From Macrobrachium rosenbergii (lineage: Eukaryota; Arthropoda; Malacostraca; Decapoda; Palaemonidae): a stretch of 64,000 nucleotides of DNA. Below the pieces are notes generated by a model that searched no databases, was not told where the DNA came from, and saw only the letters and a program-made list of their open reading frames with translations. The translations under genes and the position numbers were made by a program. The stretch is taken from contig NC_089762.1 in NCBI RefSeq assembly GCF_040412425.1, positions 24,946,891 to 25,010,890 of the forward strand. The letters run 5' to 3'. Every line of letters begins with the position of its first letter. Positions within the stretch are counted from its first letter, which is position 1. Positions 1 through 14,583 of the stretch are shown piece by piece.

Positions 1-1460
1 TATGTTTTTTTTCTCACCCGTAGTGAGAAATAAAAAAATAAACACTTAACAAACAAGTGGTGTCACACGGCCTCGTTTACATAAGCATAGTTTTTATAAA
101 AGCATCTTAGTATCTTACCCCCAAAAGCTACCAAAAAAGGGAATCTTGACAACATTTGCATTAATAGGATTCAACTCACCAACACAAGGACCTTTAATTT
201 TACTCAGATAAGAAAAAAAATTATTGGCACGACGCTGAAAGTGAACCCAGAGCACGTGTTTGTTGTGATACGGCCTTCGACCGTTGGTTGTTTACACACA
301 AACTGGATTATCCCTCCAGTGCCTTCAGGCTACTACAGCTGCTCAGTCACCAACGGAAGACTATTATGGAAACTCTCTAATACTATTGTTTCGTGTATCT
401 TTTGGTCAAAATTTTAATAGGATTTCAAACATGACCAGTTTAGCTATTTACACAATTACGACGGCTATTCGCTTCGTAAACCGACATGTTTTAATTCAAA
501 ACCGTTATTTTTTAATCTGGAAATTTGGATCTCAAAAGATGTCATGACATCTTTTCCTATCAATGTTTTTTATTGTGTTGTTATTGTTTCAAGGAAGCGG
601 TAACTGGAGACTACATAATTTTTTCCAAGCAAATAATTTATACAAACCAAAATATATAGTAAAATGCTAAATATTTAAATTCTATGTCTAATAGTCAATT
701 CGTGGTTTGTACAAGGTTTGTACACGACACGATTGCGTCATTATACGACTGAAAAAAAATCCTGTTTTAATCACAGCACGATAAGAAAACAAATACATTT
801 ATGGCATATTAATCACTTAATGGCAATCAGTGACGTATGCGTTGATAGCAACTTAATTCAAGTCATTGCACGTCATATTCGTTAAAATTATCGCGGCATA
901 AAGAAAGACTGTAAAATAGCAAATATTTAAATCAGCCATTTATTGACAAAATCACACAGTTAAACGTGTTTTGAAAATGGCAAACGCCAAACTTTGTTTT
1001 TTGCTTTTTTTTTATTAGCGTTTATTTGTTATTCTTTTCTCTGATTTCTGTTTTCATTTTGCTTAAGAAACTGAATATTCTTTCCACATTTGTCTTGTGC
1101 CGTCATATTCTTAAAAAGTTATTAACTTGTAAGTCAAGTATTGTAGGTAAAAACTGTACTAAAATATTTCTTCCTTATGCGAGTGTTATTGCATGAATGC
1201 GTTCCTTCTCTCCGTCATCTTATATAATGAGTATAATATTTTACAACTCACAGAAATATGAACTACCACAAATAATAAAATATGCATTATCACTCAAGAA
1301 TTTGCAAATAATTTGCCTTAAAAGGTTTTGTTCCAAAGAAGTTTTGTTTTTAGGGGGGTTTCATCGTAAGGGGGGCAAGTCCTGCACGGCTCTTGTCTGA
1401 AAGGTTTTGTACTACGCAGAACCCAGGTCCTGACTCAGACTTTTTCTTCATCTAGTCATT
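1..1460. other. Gene-free A/T-rich sequence
   Basis: I see no convincing exon or RNA gene here. The longest open frames (87 and 67 codons) have no recognisable motif and no splice-site support. The sequence is A/T-rich with scattered homopolymer runs, as expected of non-coding DNA in a large crustacean genome. Confidence 0.5.
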
Positions 1461-1461
1461 G

Positions 1462-1818
1462 GCAGCACTCGATAACAATGTCTGTTTCATTGCCGTAATT
1501 TGCTTTGTCTGAGATATTGAATAGTTTTTTTCTTAATACCTATAGTAATATATGCAATGTTGTCCATATGTACAAGTTAAAACGCAAGTTTGAATATTAC
1601 TTATCGTATTGCTTTAATTGTCGACGTTATTTGCGGTAAATTGCTACCTATTCACAGCACTCGATAAAAATGGCTGCTTCACTGCCGTCATCCTTTTTCG
1701 GAGTTAATGAGTAAAACGTTATTGTTCCCCATATGTAGCCGTTAAAAAGCAAGTTCAAGTACTACTGATCGTATGGCTGTAACTGTTAAAGTTATTTACC
1801 GTATATTGCTACCTGTAA
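1462..1818 (+). repeat. Diverged tandem duplication, two units
   Basis: Two head-to-tail copies of a 165-190 bp unit. Both start with gcactcgata, carry the word ccatatgta, then a tract ending gctacct. Copy 1 runs about 1462-1654 and copy 2 about 1655-1818. Many substitutions and small indels separate them, so the duplication is old. No coding potential is conserved between the copies. Confidence 0.65.
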
Positions 1819-3029
<1,211 letters not shown>

Positions 3030-3694
3030 CACACAAGTAAATACACCATATCCTATAGCAGGAGTGGCCCCTAAGAAACAAGAAATGCAAGTCGCTAAAA
3101 AACTCACTGTTTCGATTTCGAATCTAATTTGAACTTCGCGTGGGAAAACTTAGCCAAAATCTTCCGCTTCATGCAGAAGGCTTAACAGAAGCACATTCAG
3201 TCCGTTACACAAGCACATACATATACAGACACTGACCTCCATTGTACGTGCTTTGTGGTTCCTGGATGGGCCCTCCTGCCTAAACACCTCTTTCATTCAA
3301 TTCCAACAACACTGTCGCTCTACCTCTTCTTTCTCCCAAAGATCCCAATTGACAGCGTGCACATTTGCCATAGGCCTATAGTCCTATGCCCACACGACGT
3401 CACCAAACACCAGCAAAATGCCGATCATCTTTTCGCTATGCTAATCTTTGCAACTCATGTTCACATTACTATATTCCTCACCTTTGCAGCTCTTCTACCT
3501 CCAAATATATTACGACGTCAGTTCAGCTCGCAGCTTCTACCTTTCATCTTTCATCCGCATTCAGACAACAGAATGAGAGTTGGCTTAACAATCCCTTCCC
3601 CCAATTTAACACTCGCTTTCATAGAGGCTTCACTTTTAACCTTTTTACTATCTGGCTAGCTTCACCTGTTCTGTTACACATCTATTTCTCCAAC

Positions 3695-3972
<278 letters not shown>

Positions 3973-5154
3973 AAGCCTTCTGTGGAGGTGGGTGAAGTAG
4001 CCATTGACGTGCTATTTTTCTGAACAGGGTTCATCTGTTCCGTATGTGCCTGTGTTTATTATTTAGCAACATTATTAAAATCAGGCCTATAAAAACTGTA
4101 AACGCACTTGTTTCCCATTTTTTTTTATCTAGTCGGATACACTGAAGACTTCAAGACGATATCAAGAGGCAGTCACACCCACACGCACAAGCAAGCAAAC
4201 TCTTACATCATTCTGAATGCTGGCTATCCCTAAATCAGTGAAATATTCATTCCGACCCATAATGACAGTTCTCAGGTCACAATTCCCAGAGAAACAAAGG
4301 GAGCACGGGATATCGGATGTCTGCCCTGATAATATGGTTACAAAACCTTTGCATAATGTATCACAAAAGTTACGGATTCACTGCACACTTATGCAAAAAT
4401 TACTTCAGAAATTACACACATTCCCTGAAAAACACCGTTTCACTCTTGCACAAGCAATCAATCACTTCTCTTGTTTTCCGACAATTTTGACACAAAACGT
4501 TTGGTAAAAATAAAAACTAAAGGATTTTTACGTTTTCGTCAATCGGTTTTATAAAATATTGACGCCATCTAAAATGAACAGAACTTTTGCGCAAATTTAA
4601 CTTTAGTAATATCAACCGACTTTCAGTAAAGCAATGCTCTGTCATGGTGATAGTTGACAGAGGAAAGGGATAAATATATTTTGAAATAATATGAAGCTTA
4701 AGGCTTCAAACTTTAAAATAATGCACATTTCACTTATCAAAACAGTGAAATTTTATAATTAATCTCAAAGCAGAACTTGAGAACGCTTACGATTCTTCAT
4801 AATGAATGGTAATGAGAAGTATACTATAACAAAGGAAAACGTTTAACAATCTTATTAAAATTTTTTTCGAGAAACGAACATACTATTTTTCGGCCCTGAA
4901 GGTTTTGAAATATAAAAAAAAAAACCAATAAAATAATAAATATTAAATTATTTCATAACCTTTGATTTAAGAAAGTAAAGAGTGCAAATTTCATCGCTGT
5001 AAGGACAGGAACATAACGTCACATTCACCTCGTTTAACTGTTATAAACTTTAAAAGATTCTGTATCAAAACTGTTCGATAAAAGAGGAAAGAAGAGAAAA
5101 CCAGATTTCAAATGTATCTCTTCTGACGAATAAACACTGCCACTAGAGATTCAG
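3973..5154. other. Gene-free stretch
   Basis: Low-complexity A/T-rich DNA with no supported exon. The 96-codon frame at 4217-4507 has no recognisable domain and no donor or acceptor that would make it an internal exon. Confidence 0.45.
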
Positions 5155-5340
5155 TAGGAGAATAGGTACCAGCCCTTGGGCTGGGGAGTTAAACAGTGGG
5201 CCTAGCGACACACTGGCCACGTGTCGTAGGCATTGGGACCTGTCCCCCATTGGCTGTCAGCCTACGAAACAGGAGATCAGCGCCTGCCCTATGAGCCTAC
5301 AGAGGCCTAGGAGGACTTTAATTTTAACCGAACCTCAGCA
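5155..5340 (+). repeat. Probable SINE-like interspersed repeat
   Basis: A GC-richer island inside A/T-rich DNA. It begins near the inverted word cagcccttgggctg, contains cacactggccacgtgtcg and ends near ggcctaggagg before an A/T tail. The abrupt composition change and lack of an ORF fit a short retroposed repeat. Only one copy lies in this window, so the call rests on composition and on a recollection of similar decapod repeats. Confidence 0.4.
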
Positions 5341-6309
5341 CAGACACTGCTGCTCTAGGAGTAAGAGCCCGTGCAAGCACAAGGCTGGCTTAATCTAAAA
5401 CAACAGTAGCAACATCGACATTGCAGCATATGACTTATATTAATTTTTAAATGGCTTATGACTTTGAAGAACAAGTAAAACAAAACAGTTTATTTTCCTG
5501 AAAATAAACACCAACCCCAAAAATAGCTATTACCAAGTTTCATCAAAACCAAATACATTTTGGGGGTTTAAATTGACTGGTGAATTGGAAAAGTAGGTAA
5601 ATGTAAACACTTTTATAGAGAAATAGCCACTAAACCCCCAAGGTACTGGCTTATTCATTTTCTCCTATATCAGGTTAAAATAAAATGATCTCTACTGCAC
5701 ATTGACATATGACCTTCAAAAATAAGTCAACGTCAAAAATTCCTTCAAAATATTTACCTACCCAATTTCACTGAATTCATAGCAAAAAAAAATTGCACTT
5801 TAAATTAACTGATGACATTGAAAAATGACTCAAGGTAAACAATATCTAAAACAATACTTTAAACTTGGTGTCGAATTCTAAAGAACAGAAAACTCATATT
5901 TATTTTATTTCTGAGATGCAGAAGAAAAAACGTGAAAATTCTGGCCTTCGAACAAATTGGCCCGTGACTCGAAGAAAAAGAGGTTAAGGTGAGAAATATG
6001 TCATGGGGGTGAGGGAGTTGGGGCGGGGAGGATCTTCATAGGTTCCATTAGAACTATGGAGTTTGCTTTGACATGTGACCTCGAAAAACGATTTGTGGAA
6101 AATAATCACCAACGCTCAAGTTGCCTACTTACCAAAATAAGCACAGTCATAAAATGTGACAATTACCTACTGTATAGCGTAACTGACAGACCGATGACTT
6201 GCTATTTGCGGCGTCACTTTAATCGTACTGTTACTAAACGTTGGCTCTCATGTCAAATATATGTCTCAATGAACGAGGAAATCTGTGTTTTTCACTAAAA
6301 ATATCTTTC
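5341..6309. other. Gene-free stretch
   Basis: A/T-rich sequence without a supported gene. The 80-codon frame at 6056-6298 has no recognised domain. Confidence 0.45.
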
Positions 6310-6321
6310 CACACACACACA

Positions 6322-6369
<48 letters not shown>
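6310..6369. repeat. (AC)n-(GA)n compound microsatellite
   Basis: About 16 bp of AC followed directly by about 44 bp of GA. Serine-leucine repeat frames on the minus strand are artefacts of this tract. Confidence 0.97.
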
Positions 6370-6371
<2 letters not shown>

Positions 6372-6992
6372 TTGTGATCACTGAGGTCTTCGTCATTGTA
6401 TCATAACATAATGAAGGAATGAACGAATGATATATTATTAGTACATGTGACTTAAAGCAATTTTTTTTTTTTTTTTGTGAAGAGGCCGAGCACAGCTGTC
6501 TAAAAGGGTCGCTAAGCGTAATTTTTTTCAGCAACGGCAAACTATGCTAAAAGGAGGTAGGTTAAAGCATTCAAGAAATTCGGCGCAGGGCGGGGATTTC
6601 GACATCCTGAAAATGAATGACATGAACACCAAAAATAACGCTCTCGATCCTAACGACAGAGCGAAGGCATCGGAGCCCGGATCCTAGTAAGTAGAGCTGG
6701 TTTAAGAGCAGAGATATTTATAACCCATCTATTCTCCCACAAAGGAATTTCTAATTAGTGAGTGATCGTGAGAGGCATCCCAGATAAAATTCCTCGTAAA
6801 CACTGGACGAGAAAAACATATGCGCGACTATTTTTACTTCGCTGGATTAGGTAAAAATAGAAGCGCCAATTTGCTCTGTCCAGATATAGAAATAGTCCTT
6901 TCAGAGTGTCCTCAATAGTGAATTAGATTGCCAAGGTTTCCTTGACCTCCTTCCAACCTATTAATCGACTCTTCTATTGGAATCAGGTAATG

Positions 6993-6995
<3 letters not shown>

Positions 6996-7065
<70 letters not shown>
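6996..7065. repeat. (GA)n microsatellite
   Basis: About 70 bp of pure GA dinucleotide. Confidence 0.98.
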
Positions 7066-7066
<1 letters not shown>

Positions 7067-7818
7067 CTTTCCACTCACGTTTGTCCGTATGTGAGACGAG
7101 ATCATGGGAACAGAAACACATAAACTAAATAAACGCAAGCAAAAAGAGTTGCATTTATGGAATAAATGCATGCAAGTAATCTCTGTCACAGGGACACTCT
7201 CCTAAACTTGTGACATCATCATTCCTACCACAGTTTTCCAGTAATGGGAACAAAGCTCCTCTGGTACAAGAAATTATACATTTAGATGACTTTGCAAAAT
7301 ACAGAAACAGGGTTCTTGCATACAGGGCTACAGTCAAAGTTCCCGTTTGAAATGTAATTTGCAAGAGGCCAAACCAAATATTCCAGAGAACAGCATACAG
7401 TACATCGTAGTTAGGAGTATTTGACAAAGGAAAGCAACTAAGGTAGTTTATTCCCGAGATAATGAAGTCACGGCTACAGCTGATATTATTGGAGAACAAT
7501 GTTACAACAACGGTAGAACAAAAGATCTGAAACACGTAGCATGTCGGTCGTTATCTCTGTAGATATAAGAAACCTGCTAACAACGCTTAGCTTTCTGACA
7601 GAATTAGATAATGTTTCTGAGCCCGGGGTTCGTCAAATCCTCAGTACCATTATTTAAAGCGAGCGCCACCAATGCACAATGATCGAATGCAAATGGCAGC
7701 TAATCAATACCTCTAGTTTCACTAGTGTTTGTGTCATATCCGCATCTCAAGGCCAACGGTGTGGGTTGAATAACATCACCAATTATCGTTATGACATTCT
7801 GGGAACACGAAAACATCA

Positions 7819-7820
<2 letters not shown>

Positions 7821-7892
<72 letters not shown>
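7821..7892. repeat. (AT)n microsatellite
   Basis: About 72 bp of pure AT. The 166-codon frame spanning it is opened by the array and contains no domain. Confidence 0.98.
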
Positions 7893-7896
<4 letters not shown>

Positions 7897-8128
7897 CACA
7901 CGCAACAGGTTCACAACGAAAAATGAAACTGAAATAACTGACCTACTTCTTAAAGAAGGAAATATTTTCTGGCCTCCAAAGAAAGAAAAAGGACCGGTCT
8001 ATAAAATAAATTGTTACTGTATGGAACGAAAAGCAAATATTAGACATTATCTGTCAAAGATTTTACAATTGTATGGTAACTGCAGCATCATTCTTTTTCA
8101 ATTTTCATCTGGCTGTGGACAGACGTCT

Positions 8129-8156
8129 TTACACACACACACACACACACACACAC
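8129..8156. repeat. (AC)n microsatellite
   Basis: Fourteen AC dinucleotides. Confidence 0.95.
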
Positions 8157-8269
8157 GGAGTGATATTTACTCAGGATGACTAAAAACAGCTTCCATTTAG
8201 ATAAAATAACTAATAATCAGACATACATACATACACACGAAAATTATATAAATATATAATTGAATGTAA

Positions 8270-9036
8270 CTAAACTTGTATGTATGTGTGTAAAGTTGTG
8301 CTCTATAGAAATCCAAACCGCTTGACCGATCTAGACGAAATTTTGCATGTGGCCCTCATTTGACCCAAGGAAGGTTTTTGCGTAGGTTTATATATTTAGA
8401 TGACTATTTTATCACTGTTTCCTAATATATACACACATGCATATATAAGGTACCCCTCCAGGGTACCTTATTTACTGCAGGTCCCGGCAGCACATTCCTG
8501 AGATGTATAAAATGTAGCATTGCACCAGCCCTAGTTTTTTTTGCCATGTCCCTAGGTTAGGTTAGTTAAGTATTCTATAAAAATTTGGGAGTGGGAAACG
8601 TAATGAGATTATTTTCAATAAAATTCTATGGTTAGTTTTAAAGATATGGCAGCCTGCTTTTTTCAGGGAAGGGTCCAGGACTGGTGCAATACTCGGTTAC
8701 ATCTCGGGAAAATGTGTCCCGGCAAAGACCCAGCCATGGAAAAACATTTTGGACTGGTGTGAAATGTGGAGTGTCAGGAGCGTAGGTTCGTACACTTTCT
8801 AGCTCATTGTCGGGTGAGTAACTTGACTGGAATTCTGCCACACTTAGACTATGTAGAGTATGTGTACTATCATTGAAAATACTTTTCTTTCCTGTGATTG
8901 AGAATTCTGTCTAGAATTCATTGCTTTAAATAAACATGTTAATCAAAACCACACGACACATTACTTCCTTTCTAAGGTAAATGATCGACTGTCATTCCGA
9001 GTTTTCCAGGGCAGTGCCGGGTTGGTCAGCTAGTAT
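8270..9036 (+). mobile_element. Candidate non-autonomous Helitron-like element
   Basis: Near 8312 lies a block of the type 'aaaccgcttgaccgat..gacgaaattttgcatg', which I associate with arthropod non-autonomous Helitrons. At about 9007-9035 the sequence reads gggcagtgccgggt followed closely by cagctagt, resembling a GC hairpin plus CTAG Helitron 3' end. No Rep/helicase ORF is present. A defined 5' TC start was not identified, so the left boundary is approximate. Confidence 0.35.
8445..8471. other. Perfect 11 bp hairpin, loop of 5
   Basis: The stem ataaggtaccc and its exact reverse complement are separated by ctcca. It lies inside the Helitron-like candidate and could be part of that repeat. 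Confidence 0.8.
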
Positions 9037-9228
9037 ATCATTAAAATTGAAACCGTTAGCCGATTCCCCGAAGAGCAAAGAAAGAAAAAGAATAAAAGAA
9101 AATGGACACTGATGCATTCATATTTTTATTGCTTGTTAGTAGATGAACTTATTGTGCAGAAAACTTCCACAACATTGCCGATTCATATACGAGTACCTAC
9201 ACATGAACTGTTGTGGAATGTAATATAA

Positions 9229-9483
9229 TATAGAATTTAGGCCAAAGACCAAGTGCTGGGACCTATGAGGCCATTCAGCGCTGAAAGGGAAACAGATTGT
9301 TTTAAAGGTGTAACAAGAGGAAAACCTCGCAGCTGCACTATGAAGCAATATTGTTAGGAGATGGTGGAAAGTAAGATGGAAGAAAGAGAAAATGAACAGA
9401 GGTACAGTAACAAGAGTGAAAGGGGTTGCAACTAGTGTCCGCAGGGACACTGCCAAGACCCACAAGTAATGCCTACAGTGCAT
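9229..9483 (+). repeat. Decapod-type interspersed repeat (SINE-like), copy 1
   Basis: Shares with four other segments in this window the ordered words 'gaatttaggccaaag', 'gctgggacctatgaggccattcagcgctga', 'ggtgtaac..gaggaaaacctcgcag', 'ggtggaaagtaag', 'gaaaggggttgcaa' and 'taatgcctacagtgca'. Copy-to-copy divergence is roughly 10-20 percent by eye. No protein is conserved. Apparent minus-strand ORFs over these copies are translations of the repeat. Confidence 0.85.
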
Positions 9484-10734
9484 AAGAACCATAGTGTTTC
9501 CTGGGTCTTCCGTCTCCTACATTTTATCACATCTGAATTATACACTCCCTCCACAAGACTGGAACATCTATGCACAATCTAAACCATCCATTCCCCAACA
9601 TTAACCCTTTTTACAACCTTCTGGATATCTAACCATTTCTCACTCTGTCAATTCTTCTTATACCTGATAAATTACTCAAACAGGTAATTTCCATATTCAG
9701 TATTTCTCAGACTGCATCCCTACATTTGCATCTCTTTCTCTGAGATCCATTTATTCGTTAACCTTTCCCTTAGTATTTGCTTTCCTGTAGAACAACTAAT
9801 TCTCCATAAAGTTCTTGCTCATATTCATCCCTCTGTTTTCCCGACTGAGAAAGATTAGGCTATTTGGGCCAACTGTGTCTCTGCTGACCAAAGCACTGAA
9901 TTAGGTGCCTAATAATTGGTCAACTGCTATGGGTTGCAACCATGGTGGAGGGCGTGGGACTAATATCCTCATTACAGGCGGAGGGCTGAGAGGACAAGCT
10001 TGTAGTTGTATAAATTAGTTTTTGGTTTGCAGTTTGGCTGCATAGAAAACCATCCCTAAAGTAGTCCCTGCGACACCGTATCGGAATTAACGTCTTTCTA
10101 TCGCATGTGCGTATATATCAGGAAACAGTGATAAAATATTGAAATTAAAATCCTCCGGCTTTATCATCAAAGTAAAAAATCATAAGGTAACCCACTTCAA
10201 CTATTGGCGTTATTGAGAAAATAGCTCGCAAAAGATTTTAAAAAAATGTATCACTGACAAATTTGTCTCGGACTGTCGACGAGCGTTACTGAAAATAGGA
10301 GCTTTTTTTTTTTTTTTTTTTTTAGTAATTTTGGTTTATAGGTCATCTTGCTTCATATCTAAGTTCTAGAGCACTGTGATTTATGAGTTTCCTTCAAATG
10401 GGAAGTCTTGTCATCACCTAAGGTGTCGGATTCATTATTATTATTATTTATTTCTTTTTTTTTTGCATATCAGATAGATTTGGATATTTCTGCCTGTGTT
10501 GCTATTGTAGATAAAAATTAGAAATTCAGGTGATATCTACCCAAAAATGTAAGTTTAAAGGCCCAATACTGCTAATGAATTTCTTTGGAACTCAGGATTG
10601 ATATCTGTTTATCCAATTAAAATAATGTTTTATTCAAAACTACCTCGCTTTAAATTTTTCATGTTCTTTACACGTATATCTTTTTTCTGTGCCGTCATAT
10701 ATAACAATAACTTTCAGTGAAGGGTAAAGGCATA
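9484..10734. other. Gene-free stretch
   Basis: No supported exon. A poly-T run of about 28 bases occurs near 10296-10323. The remainder is ordinary A/T-rich sequence. Confidence 0.45.
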
Positions 10735-12018
<1,284 letters not shown>

Positions 12019-12330
12019 TATACAGTTTAGGCTGAATGCCACCCGCTGGTACCTATGAGGTCATTCAGCGCTGACAGGAAAATTGAGAGTAAAAGGTTAA
12101 ACAGATGTAACAGGAGGAAAATCTCGCAGATGCACTATGAAACAATTGTTAGAGGTGGGTGGAAAGTAAGACGGAAGAAAGAATGTGAATGGAGGTTCAG
12201 TAAAAGGAATGAAAGGGGTTGCAGCTAGGGGCCGAAGGGACGCTGCAAAAAACCTATAGTAATGCCCAAGATCTATATAAACTGCACCGCGCGTGAGGTG
12301 CACTAACGGTGCTACCCAGCTACGGGGACC
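12019..12330 (+). repeat. Decapod-type interspersed repeat (SINE-like), copy 2
   Basis: Same family as the copy at 9229. The 3' part is longer and includes 'gtgaggtgcactaacggtgctac..ctacgggg', apparently the full 3' end of the family (also present at 14273). A partial fragment of the 5' end ('aaatttaggtcttgaagaccaagcgccgg') recurs about 12477-12505. Confidence 0.85.
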
Positions 12331-13268
12331 CCACCGGCGGACCGGAAAGGCCATTATTGTGATGGAGGTGACACGTTACTGAAGACCTCCTGCATAATGG
12401 CTGGATTAAAAGTACACAGTTAGTAGACAAATCAAGTATTATATATTTTAGCATCAATGGGTAAGACTGATTATGAAATTTAGGTCTTGAAGACCAAGCG
12501 CCGGAACATCAATGGGTAAGAATGGGACACACGAGAACCAATGGAGCGAGATACTTCTTTTTACAGGGGATCTCTTTGATAAACCTAACCCTGTCTGGTT
12601 TCTACTGATTATTGAGAACATGTGCATGAAGCAATAAGCACCTTGAAACAGCTGTAGATTTTTCTGCACAACGTTAGCGCACTGAGTACAGGTATTTCTT
12701 GAAAGAAGTATACATAGGTCTGGCTTCGAATGATGAAACTTTGGGCAATATGTGAGAAAATCTTGAGTATATGTATTTATTGTTCTTTTAAGAAATTTAA
12801 CGAAACAGTATTGGGGAGTGATATTCCTCGTTGTTTTATATTTCCATCAGTAGAAATTGCGTGAAATTCTCGACATAACCACACTACTTTTGCTGTACAG
12901 TATATCATTGTGATACCCAAACTTCAACTTTTAATGTATGGTTAGTGTTAAATTAGATTATTGCCTTGCATTCTGGTGGTAATTTATAAAATCCTTCTAC
13001 CTTAGTCATTTCGTTAAATCCTTTGGAATTATCACGTTCTTTCATGGTTTCATACCTAATTTCACACAGACTCGCTGTTGAGAAAAACTGATAATTATGT
13101 GGTAAATGCTATACAGATATAAATTGCCATAACTTATGACTCTTGATTTCGTCAGCATTTTTCTGCGGTTGGATCTATCACACTTGTGATTTATGCACGA
13201 TTTCCTACTGGAATTTTTTTTAACTAACACTATATACTTGCAGATGAAACTTTCACCAAACAGTCGTT

Positions 13269-13270
<2 letters not shown>

Positions 13271-13348
<78 letters not shown>
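13271..13348. repeat. (AT)n microsatellite
   Basis: About 78 bp of AT, then a short atacatatat tail. Confidence 0.98.
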
Positions 13349-13353
<5 letters not shown>

Positions 13354-13548
13354 TATATTTTAAGTTACACAAGCTGAGCTGTTATTGTTGATGTAATATC
13401 GTGAAAATACCTTCGACAATATTTTTTATGTACACGACTCTTTAATTTGCGTGTGCAGTAGGCTACAGTACATGGATTTTTACTTTTCATTTAACTAGTC
13501 AACCTTCCGCTGCTAAAGATAGATATTCCGGATTTAGCTTGAAAATTT

Positions 13549-13551
<3 letters not shown>

Positions 13552-13620
<69 letters not shown>
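13552..13620. repeat. (GA)n microsatellite
   Basis: About 69 bp of GA. It generates Arg-Glu and Ser-Leu repeat frames that are not genes. Confidence 0.98.
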
Positions 13621-13624
<4 letters not shown>

Positions 13625-14272
13625 CCGCGTACATAGCACGAGAGTACGAGAGTTATATACTACAGTAACCCCTACGGATTTAAAATCGCACATTTTCTCA
13701 CGATTGAATATTTCCCATTTTCTGTGAGTTTTGTCCTTGTCCCTAAAGTAGTTCAAGTGAATTATTAGTGAGATCACTTGACGCAGTTTGCATAACTCCA
13801 CAATAAATGTGCGCAGTGTTTGATACCAACTTAATCGTTAATAATAAAAATGAATAAACAGTACAGAGTATGTGGACTTAAAAAAATAAAAAAAAAACAC
13901 GAATAACTGGAAATTCAATCATCCACGGCGAAGCAACTTAGCAAGATGGCGAGTAACTTGACATTTTAAGAAATGGTCGCAGCTTCACCTGATTACAATC
14001 CAGTTCAGTGTTAAAAGAGTTGTAAATATGAACATCAGACAGTTAGATAACCAGGCATTACCCTGATAAAATGATTGTGGGAAGAGGTAATTCCAAAAAA
14101 AAGTCTAATCGAAGGACTTCACATTTTGAGCTGAACGAAACTTAGATCGAACTACTGCAATGAAAAAAAATTGTGAATGGTCGAGGACTGAGATAGGTAA
14201 GAGTGGGTTTACGGATTTATAAAACGCTTAGTACAAGCTCCTAACGAAGGAGGTGACAAGTAGGAAGGAAGG

Positions 14273-14583
14273 AATATAGAATTTAGACCAAAGGCCATGC
14301 GCTGGGACCTATGGGGTCATTCAGTGCTGAAAGGGAAATTGACAGTAAGAAGGTTTGAAAGGTGTAACAGGAGGAAAATCTCGTACAGTAGTTGCACTCT
14401 GAAACAATTGTTGGAAGAGGGTGGAAAGTCTGGTGGAACAGAGAGAAATGAACGGAGGTACAGTAAAAGGAATGAAAGAGGTTGCAGGTTGGGGTCGAAG
14501 GGGCGCTGCAAAGGGCCTTAAGTAATGCCTACAGTGCACCACGTGACGTGAGGTGCACTGACGGTACTATCCCCCTACGGGGA
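14273..14583 (+). repeat. Decapod-type interspersed repeat (SINE-like), copy 3
   Basis: Near full-length copy, starting 'ggaatatagaatttagacc' and ending 'gacggtac..cccctacgg'. It carries a small insertion in the 'cctcgcagttgcac' segment relative to the other copies. Orientation is the same as the other four copies. Confidence 0.87.

Noticed and set aside
12097..12354. Minus-strand ORFs over the SINE-like copies (also 9136-9492 and 14317-14542)
   Set aside because: Similar peptides recur only because the repeat family recurs; the frames are not conserved from copy to copy.
13499..13801. Ser-Leu and Arg-Glu repeat proteins
   Set aside because: Translations of (GA)n arrays, likewise at 6295-6540 and 6912-7189.
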